The notes under the pieces are model-generated. The model saw only the letters and a list, made by a program, of their open reading frames with translations. It did not search any database and had not been told where the DNA came from. Of a stretch of DNA of 64,000 nt, positions 28,782-39,292 are shown piece by piece; position 1 is the stretch's first letter, and each line of letters starts with the position of its first letter. The translations under genes and the position numbers were made by a program. This DNA comes from Sphingobacteriales bacterium (GTDB taxonomy: Bacteria; Bacteroidota; Bacteroidia; Sphingobacteriales; Sphingobacteriaceae), in the NCBI GenBank assembly GCA_004293485.1, contig RDYW01000045.1:1-64000 (forward strand), in the 5' to 3' direction.

Positions 28782-29969
28782 ATGCAATTAAAAAAACTTC
28801 CAGTAACCGTATTGAGCGGGTTTTTAGGAACAGGTAAAACCACACTTTTAAATCATATACTACATAATAAGCAAAACCTACGTGTTGCGGTAATTGTAAA
28901 CGATATGAGCGAGGTAAATATTGATGCTCAATTAATTAAAAACGAGGGGACACTATCGCGTACCGAAGAAAAATTAGTGGAAATGAGCAATGGTTGTATT
29001 TGTTGCACCTTGCGTGAAGATTTAATGATTGAGGTAGAAAAATTGGCCAAAGAAAACCGATTTGATTATTTGTTGATAGAAAGTACGGGCATATCGGAAC
29101 CTATACCCGTAGCGCAAACTTTCACTTTCGTGGATGATGAAAAAAGCATCGACCTATCGAGGTTTAGCTATGTAGATACGATGGTTACTGTAGTAGATTG
29201 CTTTAATTTTTTTAAAGATTTTGGTACAGATGAACGCCTGCAAGACCGTAACCTAACCGAAACAATGGAGGATACCCGCACCATTGTAAACCTACTTACG
29301 GACCAAATAGAGTTTGCCAACGTGATAGTTTTAAACAAAACCGATTTGGTGCAACGTGGCGATGTAAAACTTTTAAAAGCATTAATTAATAAACTAAACC
29401 CCGATGCAAAAATTATAGAAAGTGAGTTTTCTAAAATAGATTGCAAGCAGATATTAAACACAGGCTTGTTCGATTTTGAAACGGCATCAAACTCGGCAGG
29501 GTGGATAAAAGAATTAAACGAAGAGCATACACCCGAAACTGAGGAATACGGCATAGGTTCGATGGTGTTTAGAAACAATCGCCCTTTTCATCCCGCTAGG
29601 TTTACCAAGTTTTTAAACGATGATTTTCCTAACAATATTATTCGTAGCAAAGGCTTGTTTTGGATGGCCAATGCGCCCGATAATGCCGTAAATTTTTCGC
29701 AGGCTGGTGGCTCATCTCGTATGGAAAGTGCAGGTGTGTGGTGGGCAAGTATGCCTTTTGAAGAACGCATTACTTACCAAGATTTTGTAGAAAATAAAGA
29801 TTATATTGAAAAAAAATGGACAAAAGATTTTGGCGACCGTGTAAACGAATTGGTTTTTATTGCCCAAGATTTAGATAAAGATGATTTGCAAAAACAATTA
29901 GAAACTTGTTTAATAACCGATGATGAAGTGTTGCTTTACCGTAGCGGGCATAGGTTTGATGAAGTGTAA
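28782..29969 (+). CDS. COG0523 GTPase (third copy)
   Basis: GFLGTGKTTLLNHIL, SNGCICCTLREDL, NKTD, conserved C-terminal domain. Confidence 0.95.
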   Translation: MQLKKLPVTVLSGFLGTGKTTLLNHILHNKQNLRVAVIVNDMSEVNIDAQLIKNEGTLSRTEEKLVEMSNGCICCTLREDLMIEVEKLAKENRFDYLLIESTGISEPIPVAQTFTFVDDEKSIDLSRFSYVDTMVTVVDCFNFFKDFGTDERLQDRNLTETMEDTRTIVNLLTDQIEFANVIVLNKTDLVQRGDVKLLKALINKLNPDAKIIESEFSKIDCKQILNTGLFDFETASNSAGWIKELNEEHTPETEEYGIGSMVFRNNRPFHPARFTKFLNDDFPNNIIRSKGLFWMANAPDNAVNFSQAGGSSRMESAGVWWASMPFEERITYQDFVENKDYIEKKWTKDFGDRVNELVFIAQDLDKDDLQKQLETCLITDDEVLLYRSGHRFDEV

Positions 29970-30052
29970 AACATTTACTTATTTTTTAAAATTTTACAGT
30001 TTTAAATAAAAAGTTAAACGTTTATATTTTTGGGTTTATGTGTTAATTTGTG

Positions 30053-30091
30053 AAGCTTGCTACCTTAATTTAGCGAGCTTTTGCTTTTTAA
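30053..30091 (+). terminator. Terminator-like hairpin
   Basis: AAGCTTGCTA...TAGCGAGCTT followed by T-rich sequence. Confidence 0.55.
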
Positions 30092-30141
30092 AATCAATAT
30101 CTTTTTTAAAATTAATTAATCATTATTTGTAGTTTTACCCT

Positions 30142-30579
30142 ATGCAAGCCAACCCGCAACACAACCAACTATTAGTTAAACATAACCTTAAAATAACCAC
30201 ACCACGGTTAAGTGTATTAGCGGTTTTAACCACTAGAGAAATGGCAACATCGCAGCCCGATTTAGAACAATTACTGGGTAGCAAAATAGATAGGGTTACG
30301 CTGTACCGCACCCTTAGTACATTTGAAAAAAAAGGGATTTTACATAAAGTTATGGGGGCTAATGGCACATTAAATTATGCCCTATGTTCCGGTGCTTGTA
30401 CCCAACATAACCACCACGACAAGCATGTACATTTTAATTGCACCTTATGTTTAAATGTTTACTGTTTAGATAAACTTCAAATTCCGCAGCTACAAATTCC
30501 AGATGGTTTTACAACAAAAAAAATAGATTTAATGGTAAGTGGCGTTTGCCATAAATGTAATAACGCTGATAGTAAATAA
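30142..30579 (+). CDS. Fur-family transcriptional regulator, probably Zur
   Basis: ITTPRLSVLAVL...KIDRVTLYRTLSTFEKKGILHKV; HNHHDKHVHFNCTLCLNVYC; C-terminal CHKC. Confidence 0.88.
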   Translation: MQANPQHNQLLVKHNLKITTPRLSVLAVLTTREMATSQPDLEQLLGSKIDRVTLYRTLSTFEKKGILHKVMGANGTLNYALCSGACTQHNHHDKHVHFNCTLCLNVYCLDKLQIPQLQIPDGFTTKKIDLMVSGVCHKCNNADSK

Positions 30580-30796
30580 ATATAAATTTATTAACTTCAT
30601 TTTTTATGAATTAAAGCCATTATAAGGCTAATTTTACATAAAAACAGCGCTTAAACTTGTTTATAAATTAAATTATTAAACTTTATAAATCAGTAATTTA
30701 TAAAGTTTAATTTAATAATAAATTTATATAAAATTTAATTTTAAGTATAACAATTGCTAAATAAATTAGTTTGTTTAGGTAAAACCATAAAATTAT

Positions 30797-33610
30797 ATGT
30801 ATAAAACATTATTAAACAGTTTATTATATGCTTTTATTTTAATAATTACATCACTGTGTTGCAAGGCGCAAATATTAGATGAAATACAAAACCCACCAGC
30901 TATAAAATTTAATCAAATTAATACCAAAAGTTTTCAAATTATATACCCCGTAGGGCTAGAAAGCGAAGCCCAAAAAGTAGCCAATACCTTAAATACCATT
31001 ATTGCCGATGTAAGTAAATCGTTGAAAAAACTCCCCCACCCTATTAGCATTATTTTACAAAACCAAGGTGTAATTTCAAATGCGTTTGTAAGTATGGCAC
31101 CAAGGCGGTCGGAGTTTTATACCATTCCCGGGCAGGAGTATGATATGCAAGATTGGGTTAATAGCCTTTGCGTACACGAGCTTAGGCATGTAGTACAGTT
31201 TGATAAAATTGCGGGATATTTGGGTAAGCCCTTGTTCGAAGAATTAAAGTTAGCTCTGTTTGGCATCGGCTTACCGCCATGGTATTTTGAGGGCGATGCG
31301 GTAGGGATTGAAACTGCATTAACCGAAGCTGGCCGTGGCCGACAGCCCGATTTTGAAATGGTTTTACGCAGCAATATTTTATCAAATAAAAAGTATAGTT
31401 ATTCTAAAAATTACCTTGGGTCTATCAAAAATTTTACCCCAGGTTATTATCCTTTGGGTTACTTTATGGTAACCAAAATGAGGCGAGATTTTGGTGCCGA
31501 TGTGTTAGATAAAACTTTAAGTAGGATGGCAAAATTTCCTTTTCGGTTTTACAATTTTTCGTCATCGTTTAAAAAAATATCGGGCTATAATACCCAACAA
31601 TTGTATGTAAAAACTATGGCCGAAATGGACAGCCTTTGGCAACACCAATACCAAAAAAATAAACCTTTAACCTATACGCCACTAAATCCTCAAACTATAA
31701 CGCCTACCAATTATCTTTTCCCTTTTTTACTGGCTAATCAAAGTATTTTATGCTTAAAAAACTCTAAAATTATAACGCCTACACTTACGTTGATATCCCC
31801 TAAAGGGAAACAAAAACACCTTTTACGCATAGGCTACCAAACCGAACTTAACCTACATTATGCCAATAATATGGTGGTATGGGACGAATACCGAAGCGAT
31901 AAACGTTTTCACCAACGCTCATTTAACGTTATCAATACCTATAATATTAATACCCAAAAATATACACAGCTAACTTTTAAAACGCGTTTATTTTCGCCAG
32001 CCTTATCGGCCAATGCCAAAACCATTGTGGCCGTAAAGGTAAGTACGCAAAATAAATTTGCGGTTGTAGAGCTAGATGCCATAAGCGGTAAGCAAATAAA
32101 TGAATATCCTAACCCGCAAAATTTTGTATTGCAATTTCCGAGGTTTGATGATTTAACTCAGCAAATAGTAGTATCGGCCGTAAGCGATAAGGGCAAAACC
32201 TTGCTGTTGTATAATAGGGCGTATAAAACGATGCAGCAAATTTTACCTTGGACGGGGGCATTGATAGCCCGCCCATTTTTTTATAAAAACGAAATTATTT
32301 ACAAAGCGCATTATAACGGTATTGATAATTTGTATAGCGTAAATTTAGTATCCCATAAAATAAAACAGCTTAGCAATGCCCAATTTGGAGCTTTTAATGG
32401 CGATATTAGCCAAGATAAGTTACTGTTTAACGATTATCAGTATAACGGATATAATATTGCGGCTTTACCTATTGATAGCGTTTACGCTAAGGCGGATACT
32501 GTTTTTAGCAATAATTTTGTGGAATATTTTAAACCACTCCTCTCTCAAGAAAGTAATAATAATGTTTTAAAAAACTTACCTCAAACGGTTTATGAACCAA
32601 AACCCTATAAAGAAATTAGTCATTTGTTTTATTTCCACAGCATTAGGCCTGTAAGCAGCAACAATAATTTTTTTGATAGCAGTATACTCGGTTTTAATAT
32701 ACTATCGAACAATAAATTAGGTACTATGGCTTTTAAGGTGGGGTATCAATACAACCAGGCAATCCAAAAAAGCCAATATAATGCGTCGTTTACTTACGCT
32801 AAATATTATCCTGTTATAACGTTTAATTATCAAAACAGGCCGCTAATGGGCTATGCCAAAACTAATAGTGGCGTTGTTCCATTTTACTGGCGTGAAAATT
32901 ATAGCCAATTAAATATACAATTACCCTATACCAGCAATTGGCTTAATCAAAAATTAAGTATGAAACTGGAAGCTGGTACCAGTTATACCCAACGCTACCA
33001 AATTAGCTTAAAGGGTACAAATTTACCTATGGAGATTAAATTTCCGCTCGATTATCAGTACACGTTTGCATTAAACCAAAGCCGTAGCCCTAGGGATTTG
33101 GCACCACGGTTTGGTCAAAATTTTAGCGTAGGCTACAGCCATTTGCCTTTTCACACGCAAAAAGGCACAATATTATTTATGCGTAGCCAATTTTATTTCC
33201 CTGGTTTATTGGCTAATCATAGCTTGCAAGCCAGTTTTAATATGCAAAATGCTAGTGGTATTTATCGTAATAATATAGATATACCACGGGCAAGTGGCTT
33301 TGCCAATATAGATGCGATAGGCAAAATTAAAAATACCTTGTTGCTTGATTATAGGTTCCCAATTGCTTACCCCGACTGGCAACTGGGGCCGTTGGCTTAC
33401 ATTAAACAAGTAAAAGGGGGTGTTTTTACAGATTTTGAAAACTTGGGCAATAGCAAAGCATTACGCACTTACGGCTTAGAGTTGCGGGCCGATATGAATT
33501 TACTGCGTTTTTATTTACCTAATTTTGATGTAGGAGGGAGGCTGATATTTCCTGTTAATAACCGTAGTAAAAAGCCTATATTCGAATTTGGTTTTAATTA
33601 TAACTTATAA
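30797..33610 (+). CDS. Large secreted protein: HExxH domain, propeller-like middle, beta-barrel-like C-terminus
   Basis: HELRHVVQ (HExxH) with WYFEGDAVGIE downstream; TolB/WD40-like repeats; aromatic C-terminus. Confidence 0.7.
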   Translation: MYKTLLNSLLYAFILIITSLCCKAQILDEIQNPPAIKFNQINTKSFQIIYPVGLESEAQKVANTLNTIIADVSKSLKKLPHPISIILQNQGVISNAFVSMAPRRSEFYTIPGQEYDMQDWVNSLCVHELRHVVQFDKIAGYLGKPLFEELKLALFGIGLPPWYFEGDAVGIETALTEAGRGRQPDFEMVLRSNILSNKKYSYSKNYLGSIKNFTPGYYPLGYFMVTKMRRDFGADVLDKTLSRMAKFPFRFYNFSSSFKKISGYNTQQLYVKTMAEMDSLWQHQYQKNKPLTYTPLNPQTITPTNYLFPFLLANQSILCLKNSKIITPTLTLISPKGKQKHLLRIGYQTELNLHYANNMVVWDEYRSDKRFHQRSFNVINTYNINTQKYTQLTFKTRLFSPALSANAKTIVAVKVSTQNKFAVVELDAISGKQINEYPNPQNFVLQFPRFDDLTQQIVVSAVSDKGKTLLLYNRAYKTMQQILPWTGALIARPFFYKNEIIYKAHYNGIDNLYSVNLVSHKIKQLSNAQFGAFNGDISQDKLLFNDYQYNGYNIAALPIDSVYAKADTVFSNNFVEYFKPLLSQESNNNVLKNLPQTVYEPKPYKEISHLFYFHSIRPVSSNNNFFDSSILGFNILSNNKLGTMAFKVGYQYNQAIQKSQYNASFTYAKYYPVITFNYQNRPLMGYAKTNSGVVPFYWRENYSQLNIQLPYTSNWLNQKLSMKLEAGTSYTQRYQISLKGTNLPMEIKFPLDYQYTFALNQSRSPRDLAPRFGQNFSVGYSHLPFHTQKGTILFMRSQFYFPGLLANHSLQASFNMQNASGIYRNNIDIPRASGFANIDAIGKIKNTLLLDYRFPIAYPDWQLGPLAYIKQVKGGVFTDFENLGNSKALRTYGLELRADMNLLRFYLPNFDVGGRLIFPVNNRSKKPIFEFGFNYNL

Positions 33611-33611
33611 A

Positions 33612-33929
33612 ATGAATTTTAAAACAGTACTTATCATTTTAATTTCGGTATTGGTAACGGTACTATTGATGCAAAACGGGGGTAATGTGCCTATAAAAGT
33701 TGTCTTTATAAGTTTTACAATATCAAAAATAAGCTTAATGAGTGCCATGCTATTGCTAGGGTTTGTAGCTGGATTTTTAGTACGCAAACAAGTTACACTT
33801 CCAAAAAACCCAAAATTAAGTTACCAAAATATCCCTTTAGAAATTAACGATACCTACAACGATAAAGAATATATCTATACGCAGCCCAAAAAAGGATTGA
33901 GCAATGAAGATAGGGAGTATATTAATTAA
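33612..33929 (+). CDS. LapA (DUF1049)-like membrane protein
   Basis: Two TM segments with the VLLMQNGGNVPIKVVFISFTISKISL pattern. Confidence 0.75.
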   Translation: MNFKTVLIILISVLVTVLLMQNGGNVPIKVVFISFTISKISLMSAMLLLGFVAGFLVRKQVTLPKNPKLSYQNIPLEINDTYNDKEYIYTQPKKGLSNEDREYIN

Positions 33930-34012
33930 GGCTATATCGTATAATTGTATTGGCTAATACACATACTTATTGTGCTAAAAAGCCAGCAAACATAACATTA
34001 TAACGAAAGGGG

Positions 34013-35335
34013 CTAAAATACCGCCTTAAAAATATCGTTACCTAAGGCAAAAACCATTAGCGCAGCCAATATTACAAAGCCTACTATTTGGGCTCGCTCC
34101 ATAAATTTATCGCTTAATGGTTTCCCTTTTATTATTTCTACTAGTAAAAACACCGAGTGACCTCCATCTAAAGCAGGTATAGGCAATAAATTCATTAAAG
34201 CTAAACCCATAGATAACAAGCCTGTAATACTCCAAAATTTTGCCCAATCAAACACACCACCATACAGTTTACGGGCAATGGTTATAGGGCCTGATAAGGC
34301 TTTATCGGCCCTTACTTCGCCCTTAAAAATTTTACCTATTCCCTTAAAATTATCTACAAAAGTGCCCCAAGCCTTTGATATACCAGCTGGCAAGGCCGAA
34401 AAAAAGCCAAATTCTTGAGTTTTAGTTGTAATTTCAATGGGTTTAACCGCAAAGCCAATGGTACCCTCGCCACTTACCATTACAGGCAAAGTAAACACAC
34501 CGCCGTTACGTAGGGCGGTTACTTGTACTGTTTGGTTTTTTTGGCTTGCTAAAACAGTTTTTAATTGATCAAAAAACATGGCCGACTCTCCATTTACACT
34601 TAATATTAAATCGCCTTTTAGCAATCCCGCTTTGGCGGCATAACCACCTACCATTACCGAATCTATCTCGGCTTTCATACGTGGGCTTATAAAATCGGCT
34701 GGCGAGGCATCGGATAGTGTGTTTAAAATATCTGCCGGAACAGAAATTATCTTAGTTTCGCCGTTACGTAAAACCGTAATATTTGCTTTATCTATAAATA
34801 CTTTCGAGCTGCGTATTTCATCAAAACGTTCTAATTTTTTACCATTAATAGCTAAAATTTTATCGCCACCTTGCAAACCCATTTTATCGCCTACAATGCC
34901 AGGCGCAATCCCAAATTTTAATTGATCGTTAGGGATATAGGTTTCGCCGTACTTAAATGTTAGCATCCAAAAAATAAAAATACCAACGATAATGTTTACG
35001 GCAATACCGCCAAGCATTACTATTAAACGTTGCCAAGCCGGTTTGCTTCTAAACTCCCAAGGTTGTGGTGGTAAAGCCATTGCTTCGGTATCCATACTTT
35101 CATCTATCATACCAGCAATTTTTACATAACCGCCTAATGGTAACCATCCAATGCCATATTCTACCTCTTTGTAGGTAAAACTAAATAGTTTAAAACCGTA
35201 AGCATCAAAAAATAAATAAAATTTTTCTACTTTAATACCAAAAGCCCTAGCAGCTAAAAAGTGCCCGCCTTCGTGTAAAACAATTAAAATTGATAGGCCT
35301 AACAACAGCTGCCCAATCATTACTAATACTTCCAT
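34013..35335 (-). CDS. rseP: RIP metalloprotease RseP
   Basis: HEGGHFLAAR, tandem PDZ domains, NLLPIPALDGGH. Confidence 0.96.
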   Translation of the reverse strand: MEVLVMIGQLLLGLSILIVLHEGGHFLAARAFGIKVEKFYLFFDAYGFKLFSFTYKEVEYGIGWLPLGGYVKIAGMIDESMDTEAMALPPQPWEFRSKPAWQRLIVMLGGIAVNIIVGIFIFWMLTFKYGETYIPNDQLKFGIAPGIVGDKMGLQGGDKILAINGKKLERFDEIRSSKVFIDKANITVLRNGETKIISVPADILNTLSDASPADFISPRMKAEIDSVMVGGYAAKAGLLKGDLILSVNGESAMFFDQLKTVLASQKNQTVQVTALRNGGVFTLPVMVSGEGTIGFAVKPIEITTKTQEFGFFSALPAGISKAWGTFVDNFKGIGKIFKGEVRADKALSGPITIARKLYGGVFDWAKFWSITGLLSMGLALMNLLPIPALDGGHSVFLLVEIIKGKPLSDKFMERAQIVGFVILAALMVFALGNDIFKAVF

Positions 35336-35375
35336 TTATGTGTTTTATGTGTTTGTTTTTGGTTTGATAATTTAC

Positions 35376-36536
35376 TTAAATATTTGTTACCAATTGCTGG
35401 GCAAATATGCGAGTTTCTGCATCAGTTTTATAATAATCTTCTAAAACAGGGTTTTTTAAATAGGCTATTTTTGCCATACAGGTTTCTATCACTTCGCTCA
35501 TTTGTAAAAAACCTATTTTTTCTTCTAAAAAATTAGCTACAACTACCTCGTTTGCAGCGTTTAAAATGCAGGGCATATTGCCACCTTGTTTTAGGGCGGT
35601 AAAGGCCAAGTCTAGGTTTTTAAACGTTTGGGTATCGGCTTGCTCAAAAGTTAAGGCGGGGTAATCTAAAAAACTAAACCTTTTAAAATCGTTTTTTATC
35701 CTTTCGGGATAAGCCAAAGCATATTGTATGGGCAGTTTCATATCGGGCAGGCCCATTTGTGCTTTCATTGAGCCATCGGTAAACTGCACCATAGAGTGGA
35801 CGATGGATTGTGGATGCACAATTACATCTATTTGCGCTGCCTCCAAATTAAACAACCATTTGGCTTCAATAACTTCTAAACCCTTGTTCATTAAAGTAGC
35901 CGAATCGATGGTTATTTTTGCACCCATTGTCCAGTTTGGGTGTTTTAAAGCTTGTTGTGGCGTAACTTCGGATAAAAATTCGATGTTTCTCCCCCGAAAG
36001 GGGCCACCCGATGCGGTTAAATAAATTTTCTCTATCGGGTTATGTTCTTCGCCTTGCAGGCATTGGAAAATAGCCGAATGTTCGGAATCTACGGGTAATA
36101 TTTTTACGCCATATTCCGTTGACAATTGGGTAATTAATTGGCCTGCAACTACCAAAGTTTCTTTATTGGCTAGGGCAATGTGCTTGCCTGCTTTTATGGC
36201 GGCAATGGTGGGTTTTAAACCCGCAAAACCTACCAAAGCCGTAAGCACAACGGTTATTTGTGGTAAAAGCACACATTCGCAAAGTGCGTTTAAACCTGCT
36301 TTAACCTCTATTTGGGTATGCGCTAAGGCGGATTTTAGCTGGGCATACTTGCTATCATCAGCTATAACCACACAGGCTGGGTTAAATTTTAGGGCTTGGG
36401 TAATTAATAAATCTACATTGGATTGTGCGGTTAAAACTGCAACGGCAAACCTATCGGGGTTTGCGCCAATTACTTCTAAAGCCTGTGTGCCAATGCTGCC
36501 AGTACTGCCTAAAATGGCTATTTGTTTTTTAATCAA
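35376..36536 (-). CDS. dxr: 1-deoxy-D-xylulose-5-phosphate reductoisomerase
   Basis: ILGSTGSIGTQALEV, ALANKETLV, PVDSEHSAIFQ, SGGPFRG, MNKGLEVIEA. Confidence 0.98.
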   Translation of the reverse strand: MIKKQIAILGSTGSIGTQALEVIGANPDRFAVAVLTAQSNVDLLITQALKFNPACVVIADDSKYAQLKSALAHTQIEVKAGLNALCECVLLPQITVVLTALVGFAGLKPTIAAIKAGKHIALANKETLVVAGQLITQLSTEYGVKILPVDSEHSAIFQCLQGEEHNPIEKIYLTASGGPFRGRNIEFLSEVTPQQALKHPNWTMGAKITIDSATLMNKGLEVIEAKWLFNLEAAQIDVIVHPQSIVHSMVQFTDGSMKAQMGLPDMKLPIQYALAYPERIKNDFKRFSFLDYPALTFEQADTQTFKNLDLAFTALKQGGNMPCILNAANEVVVANFLEEKIGFLQMSEVIETCMAKIAYLKNPVLEDYYKTDAETRIFAQQLVTNI

Positions 36537-36579
36537 TTTTTTAACGTTTTACATTCATCGGCGCAAAGCCAACAAAAAA

Positions 36580-38076
36580 TTATGCTATGTATGGTGTTAA
36601 TTCATCGGCAATTAGGCGGTTGTTTGCCAACCTTGGCACTTTATTTTGTCCGCCTAGTTTACCTTGTGTACGCATATAATTTATAAACGCATTTGGTTTT
36701 AAATTATGCAGTTGCAAAGGTTGCAATATATTACCTTTAATAAGGTCGGCGTAATAAATATTTTTTTGTTGCAATGCGGTGTCAACTTTAAGGGCAAAAG
36801 CGGCAATATTGGCGGGTGGTTTTGTAAATTCAACAAACCACTCGTGGTAAGGCAAGCCACCTTGGGGCGGGTTTATTTGCGGGGCAAGGGAAAATTCGGT
36901 AATTTCTACGCCTTCTTTATTTGCCACCGAAAGTAAAGCATGTTCCACCTCTTCGGCAATTACGTGTTCGCCAAAGGCACTTATAAAATGTTTTATACGG
37001 CCAGTTACCAAAATTTTGTAGGGATTTTTGGATACAAATTTTACCGTGTCGCCAATGCTATACGCCCACAAGCCAGCATTGGTGCTTAAAATTAGGGCGT
37101 AGTTTTTGTTTAACTCCACTTCGGCGAGGCATAAACGGGTGGGGTTTTCGGTAAAAAACTCATCAACAGGGATAAACTCGTAAAATATGCCACCATTAAC
37201 CAAAAGTAATAAACTGGCATCGTTTTGATTATCCTGAAAAGCAATAAAACCCTCGCTGGCTGGGTAAGTTTCAATGGTATCTACATCAAAACCAATACTT
37301 TCTACCATTTTTGCTTTGTAAGGTTGGTAGTTTACGCCGCCGTGTACAAACAGTTTAAAATTGGGGAAAATATCTTTTATTTTTTTGTTGGCTTGCGCCG
37401 ATAACTTATCAAAATACATTTGGCACCAAGGCGGGATGCCCGAAATCAAGGTCATATCCTCGTTAATGGTTTCGGTAACAATGGCATCTACTTTTGCTTC
37501 CCAATCTTCTATGCAATTGGTGGCATAAATGGGTAAGCGGTTTTTTTGTAAATATTGCGGTACGTGGTGCGCCACAATCCCCGAAAGGCGACCAAAAGCT
37601 ACGCCATTTTTTTGTTCTAAAACGGGGCTTCCTTGCAAAAATATCATTTTACCATCCACAAAATCGGCTTTGCCAGTTTGATTGATGTAACACAACAAAG
37701 CATTTTTTGCCGCCTTAATGTGGTAAGGCATAGATTGTTTGCTAATAGGAACATACTTTACACCCGATGTAGTGCCCGATGTTTTGGCAAAATACAGTGG
37801 CAAGCCCGGCCATAAAACATTAGCTTGGCCAGCCACAGTTTTATCAATATAGGGTTTTAGGTCTTCGTAATCTCGTATGGGTACTTGGCGTTTATAATCT
37901 TGGTAGGATTTTATGGTTGCAAACTGATGGTTTTTACCAAAAGCGGTATTTTTTGCGGTATTTATAAGCGATTTAAAAACAGTTTGTTGTGCTTTTAAGG
38001 CGTTGTTTTTCCATTTGTTAATTTGCCAAACTGCAAATTTTGCATAGGGTTTGCTTAATGCCGCTTTTAATCCCAC
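36580..38076 (-). CDS. GH3 auxin-responsive promoter family protein
   Basis: FAKTSGTTSGVKYVPIS, YPASEGFIAFQ, GRIKHFISAFGEHV. Confidence 0.93.
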   Translation of the reverse strand: MGLKAALSKPYAKFAVWQINKWKNNALKAQQTVFKSLINTAKNTAFGKNHQFATIKSYQDYKRQVPIRDYEDLKPYIDKTVAGQANVLWPGLPLYFAKTSGTTSGVKYVPISKQSMPYHIKAAKNALLCYINQTGKADFVDGKMIFLQGSPVLEQKNGVAFGRLSGIVAHHVPQYLQKNRLPIYATNCIEDWEAKVDAIVTETINEDMTLISGIPPWCQMYFDKLSAQANKKIKDIFPNFKLFVHGGVNYQPYKAKMVESIGFDVDTIETYPASEGFIAFQDNQNDASLLLLVNGGIFYEFIPVDEFFTENPTRLCLAEVELNKNYALILSTNAGLWAYSIGDTVKFVSKNPYKILVTGRIKHFISAFGEHVIAEEVEHALLSVANKEGVEITEFSLAPQINPPQGGLPYHEWFVEFTKPPANIAAFALKVDTALQQKNIYYADLIKGNILQPLQLHNLKPNAFINYMRTQGKLGGQNKVPRLANNRLIADELTPYIA

Positions 38077-38167
38077 GTTGTGTAATTTGTTTAATATTTA
38101 GGGAAATTTTTGTTTTTTGTTATGATTTCGAATGATTTTTTTGACAGATAAAATTCAGGCTGTTTCA

Positions 38168-38398
38168 TTAATTAATTTTCTTTTTAAAAGTATTATTAAT
38201 TTTTAATGGATGCCCTTTATCATCAAATTCAATATCAAATGAAACCAAAAAAATATCGCCGTTAGGATACTCTTTTTTCCAATATCCATCATCATCTTCT
38301 TTGTAATAATAAGGATTACCTAATTCGAAGGCTCGCTGTCTGCCAAAATCAGCAAAGTTGTTAAGATTGCTAAGTAACCTATCAATTAAATTATCCAT
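38168..38398 (-). CDS. Small hypothetical protein
   Basis: 76 aa ORF without overlapping competitor. Confidence 0.5.
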   Translation of the reverse strand: MDNLIDRLLSNLNNFADFGRQRAFELGNPYYYKEDDDGYWKKEYPNGDIFLVSFDIEFDDKGHPLKINNTFKKKIN

Positions 38399-38550
38399 AA
38401 ATAGTACAACAATAACTAATTTTTTTCTTTCTTTTTTTTGTACAAAACACTATTGGTTTTGTTTTACTAATTTACAAAAGTAAGTTTTTTTTACCCAATA
38501 TTTTTTCAGCAAACGAATTTTATACGTAAGCCCCCAAGAATTTTAAACAA

Positions 38551-38580
38551 AAAAAAACCGATATTGCTATCGGTTTTTTT
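38551..38580. terminator. Rho-independent terminator
   Basis: AAAAAAACCGATAttgcTATCGGTTTTTTT. Confidence 0.85.
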
Positions 38581-38599
38581 TAAAAATTTGTGTTTGATT

Positions 38600-39292
38600 T
38601 TAAAACGAAAAACCTACCATAAATGATAAAACACGGTTACTGGTTTTACCGTTACCAATAGCATTATTGTTATAGTTACCTAAACCTAAACCATAATTTA
38701 CGTTAAAATTTAAACCGTTTTTTAATTTATAACCAGCAAGACCATTAAAACCATAATCAAAAGCTCTAATTTCATCTTCTTTACTTCCAAACTTAATACT
38801 TTCAGATTCAGATGCATTCATTGTAAAGTTTCCAATTGTAGCTTTACTTTCTACTTTTACTTTACCCGATAATCCGTAAGCTAAGTATGGCCCAGCACCA
38901 AAATAAAAACCATTAAAATTAAAAACAGCGTTTAAAGGAAGTTCCAAGTACATAATATTGGTTTTAATATTCATAGTTTGAGAAACCATACCACCTTCTT
39001 CTTCGTCTTCAAAACTATCCATTTCAGTTACTTTAAAACCTTTTCCACTTAAACTTAAACCAGGTTGAATAGAAAACTTGCCAGAAACTGGTATATCAGC
39101 ATAGCCACCAAAATTAAATGATGTTAAAGATTTTATAAAATCTTTATCTTCAGAAGTAATACCATCGCCTGATATAGCTACCGTAGCTAAGTTAACACCA
39201 GCCCTAACCCCAAACTTTACGCCATCTTTTGATTGCGCCATAACGCTTCCGCCCACAAAGGCTAAAGCCAGTAAAATGAAAATTTTTTTCAT
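38600..39292 (-). CDS. PorT-like outer membrane beta-barrel protein
   Basis: Signal peptide MKKIFILLALAFVGGSVMAQ, FGVRAGVNLAT, C-terminal aromatic. Confidence 0.85.
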   Translation of the reverse strand: MKKIFILLALAFVGGSVMAQSKDGVKFGVRAGVNLATVAISGDGITSEDKDFIKSLTSFNFGGYADIPVSGKFSIQPGLSLSGKGFKVTEMDSFEDEEEGGMVSQTMNIKTNIMYLELPLNAVFNFNGFYFGAGPYLAYGLSGKVKVESKATIGNFTMNASESESIKFGSKEDEIRAFDYGFNGLAGYKLKNGLNFNVNYGLGLGNYNNNAIGNGKTSNRVLSFMVGFSF

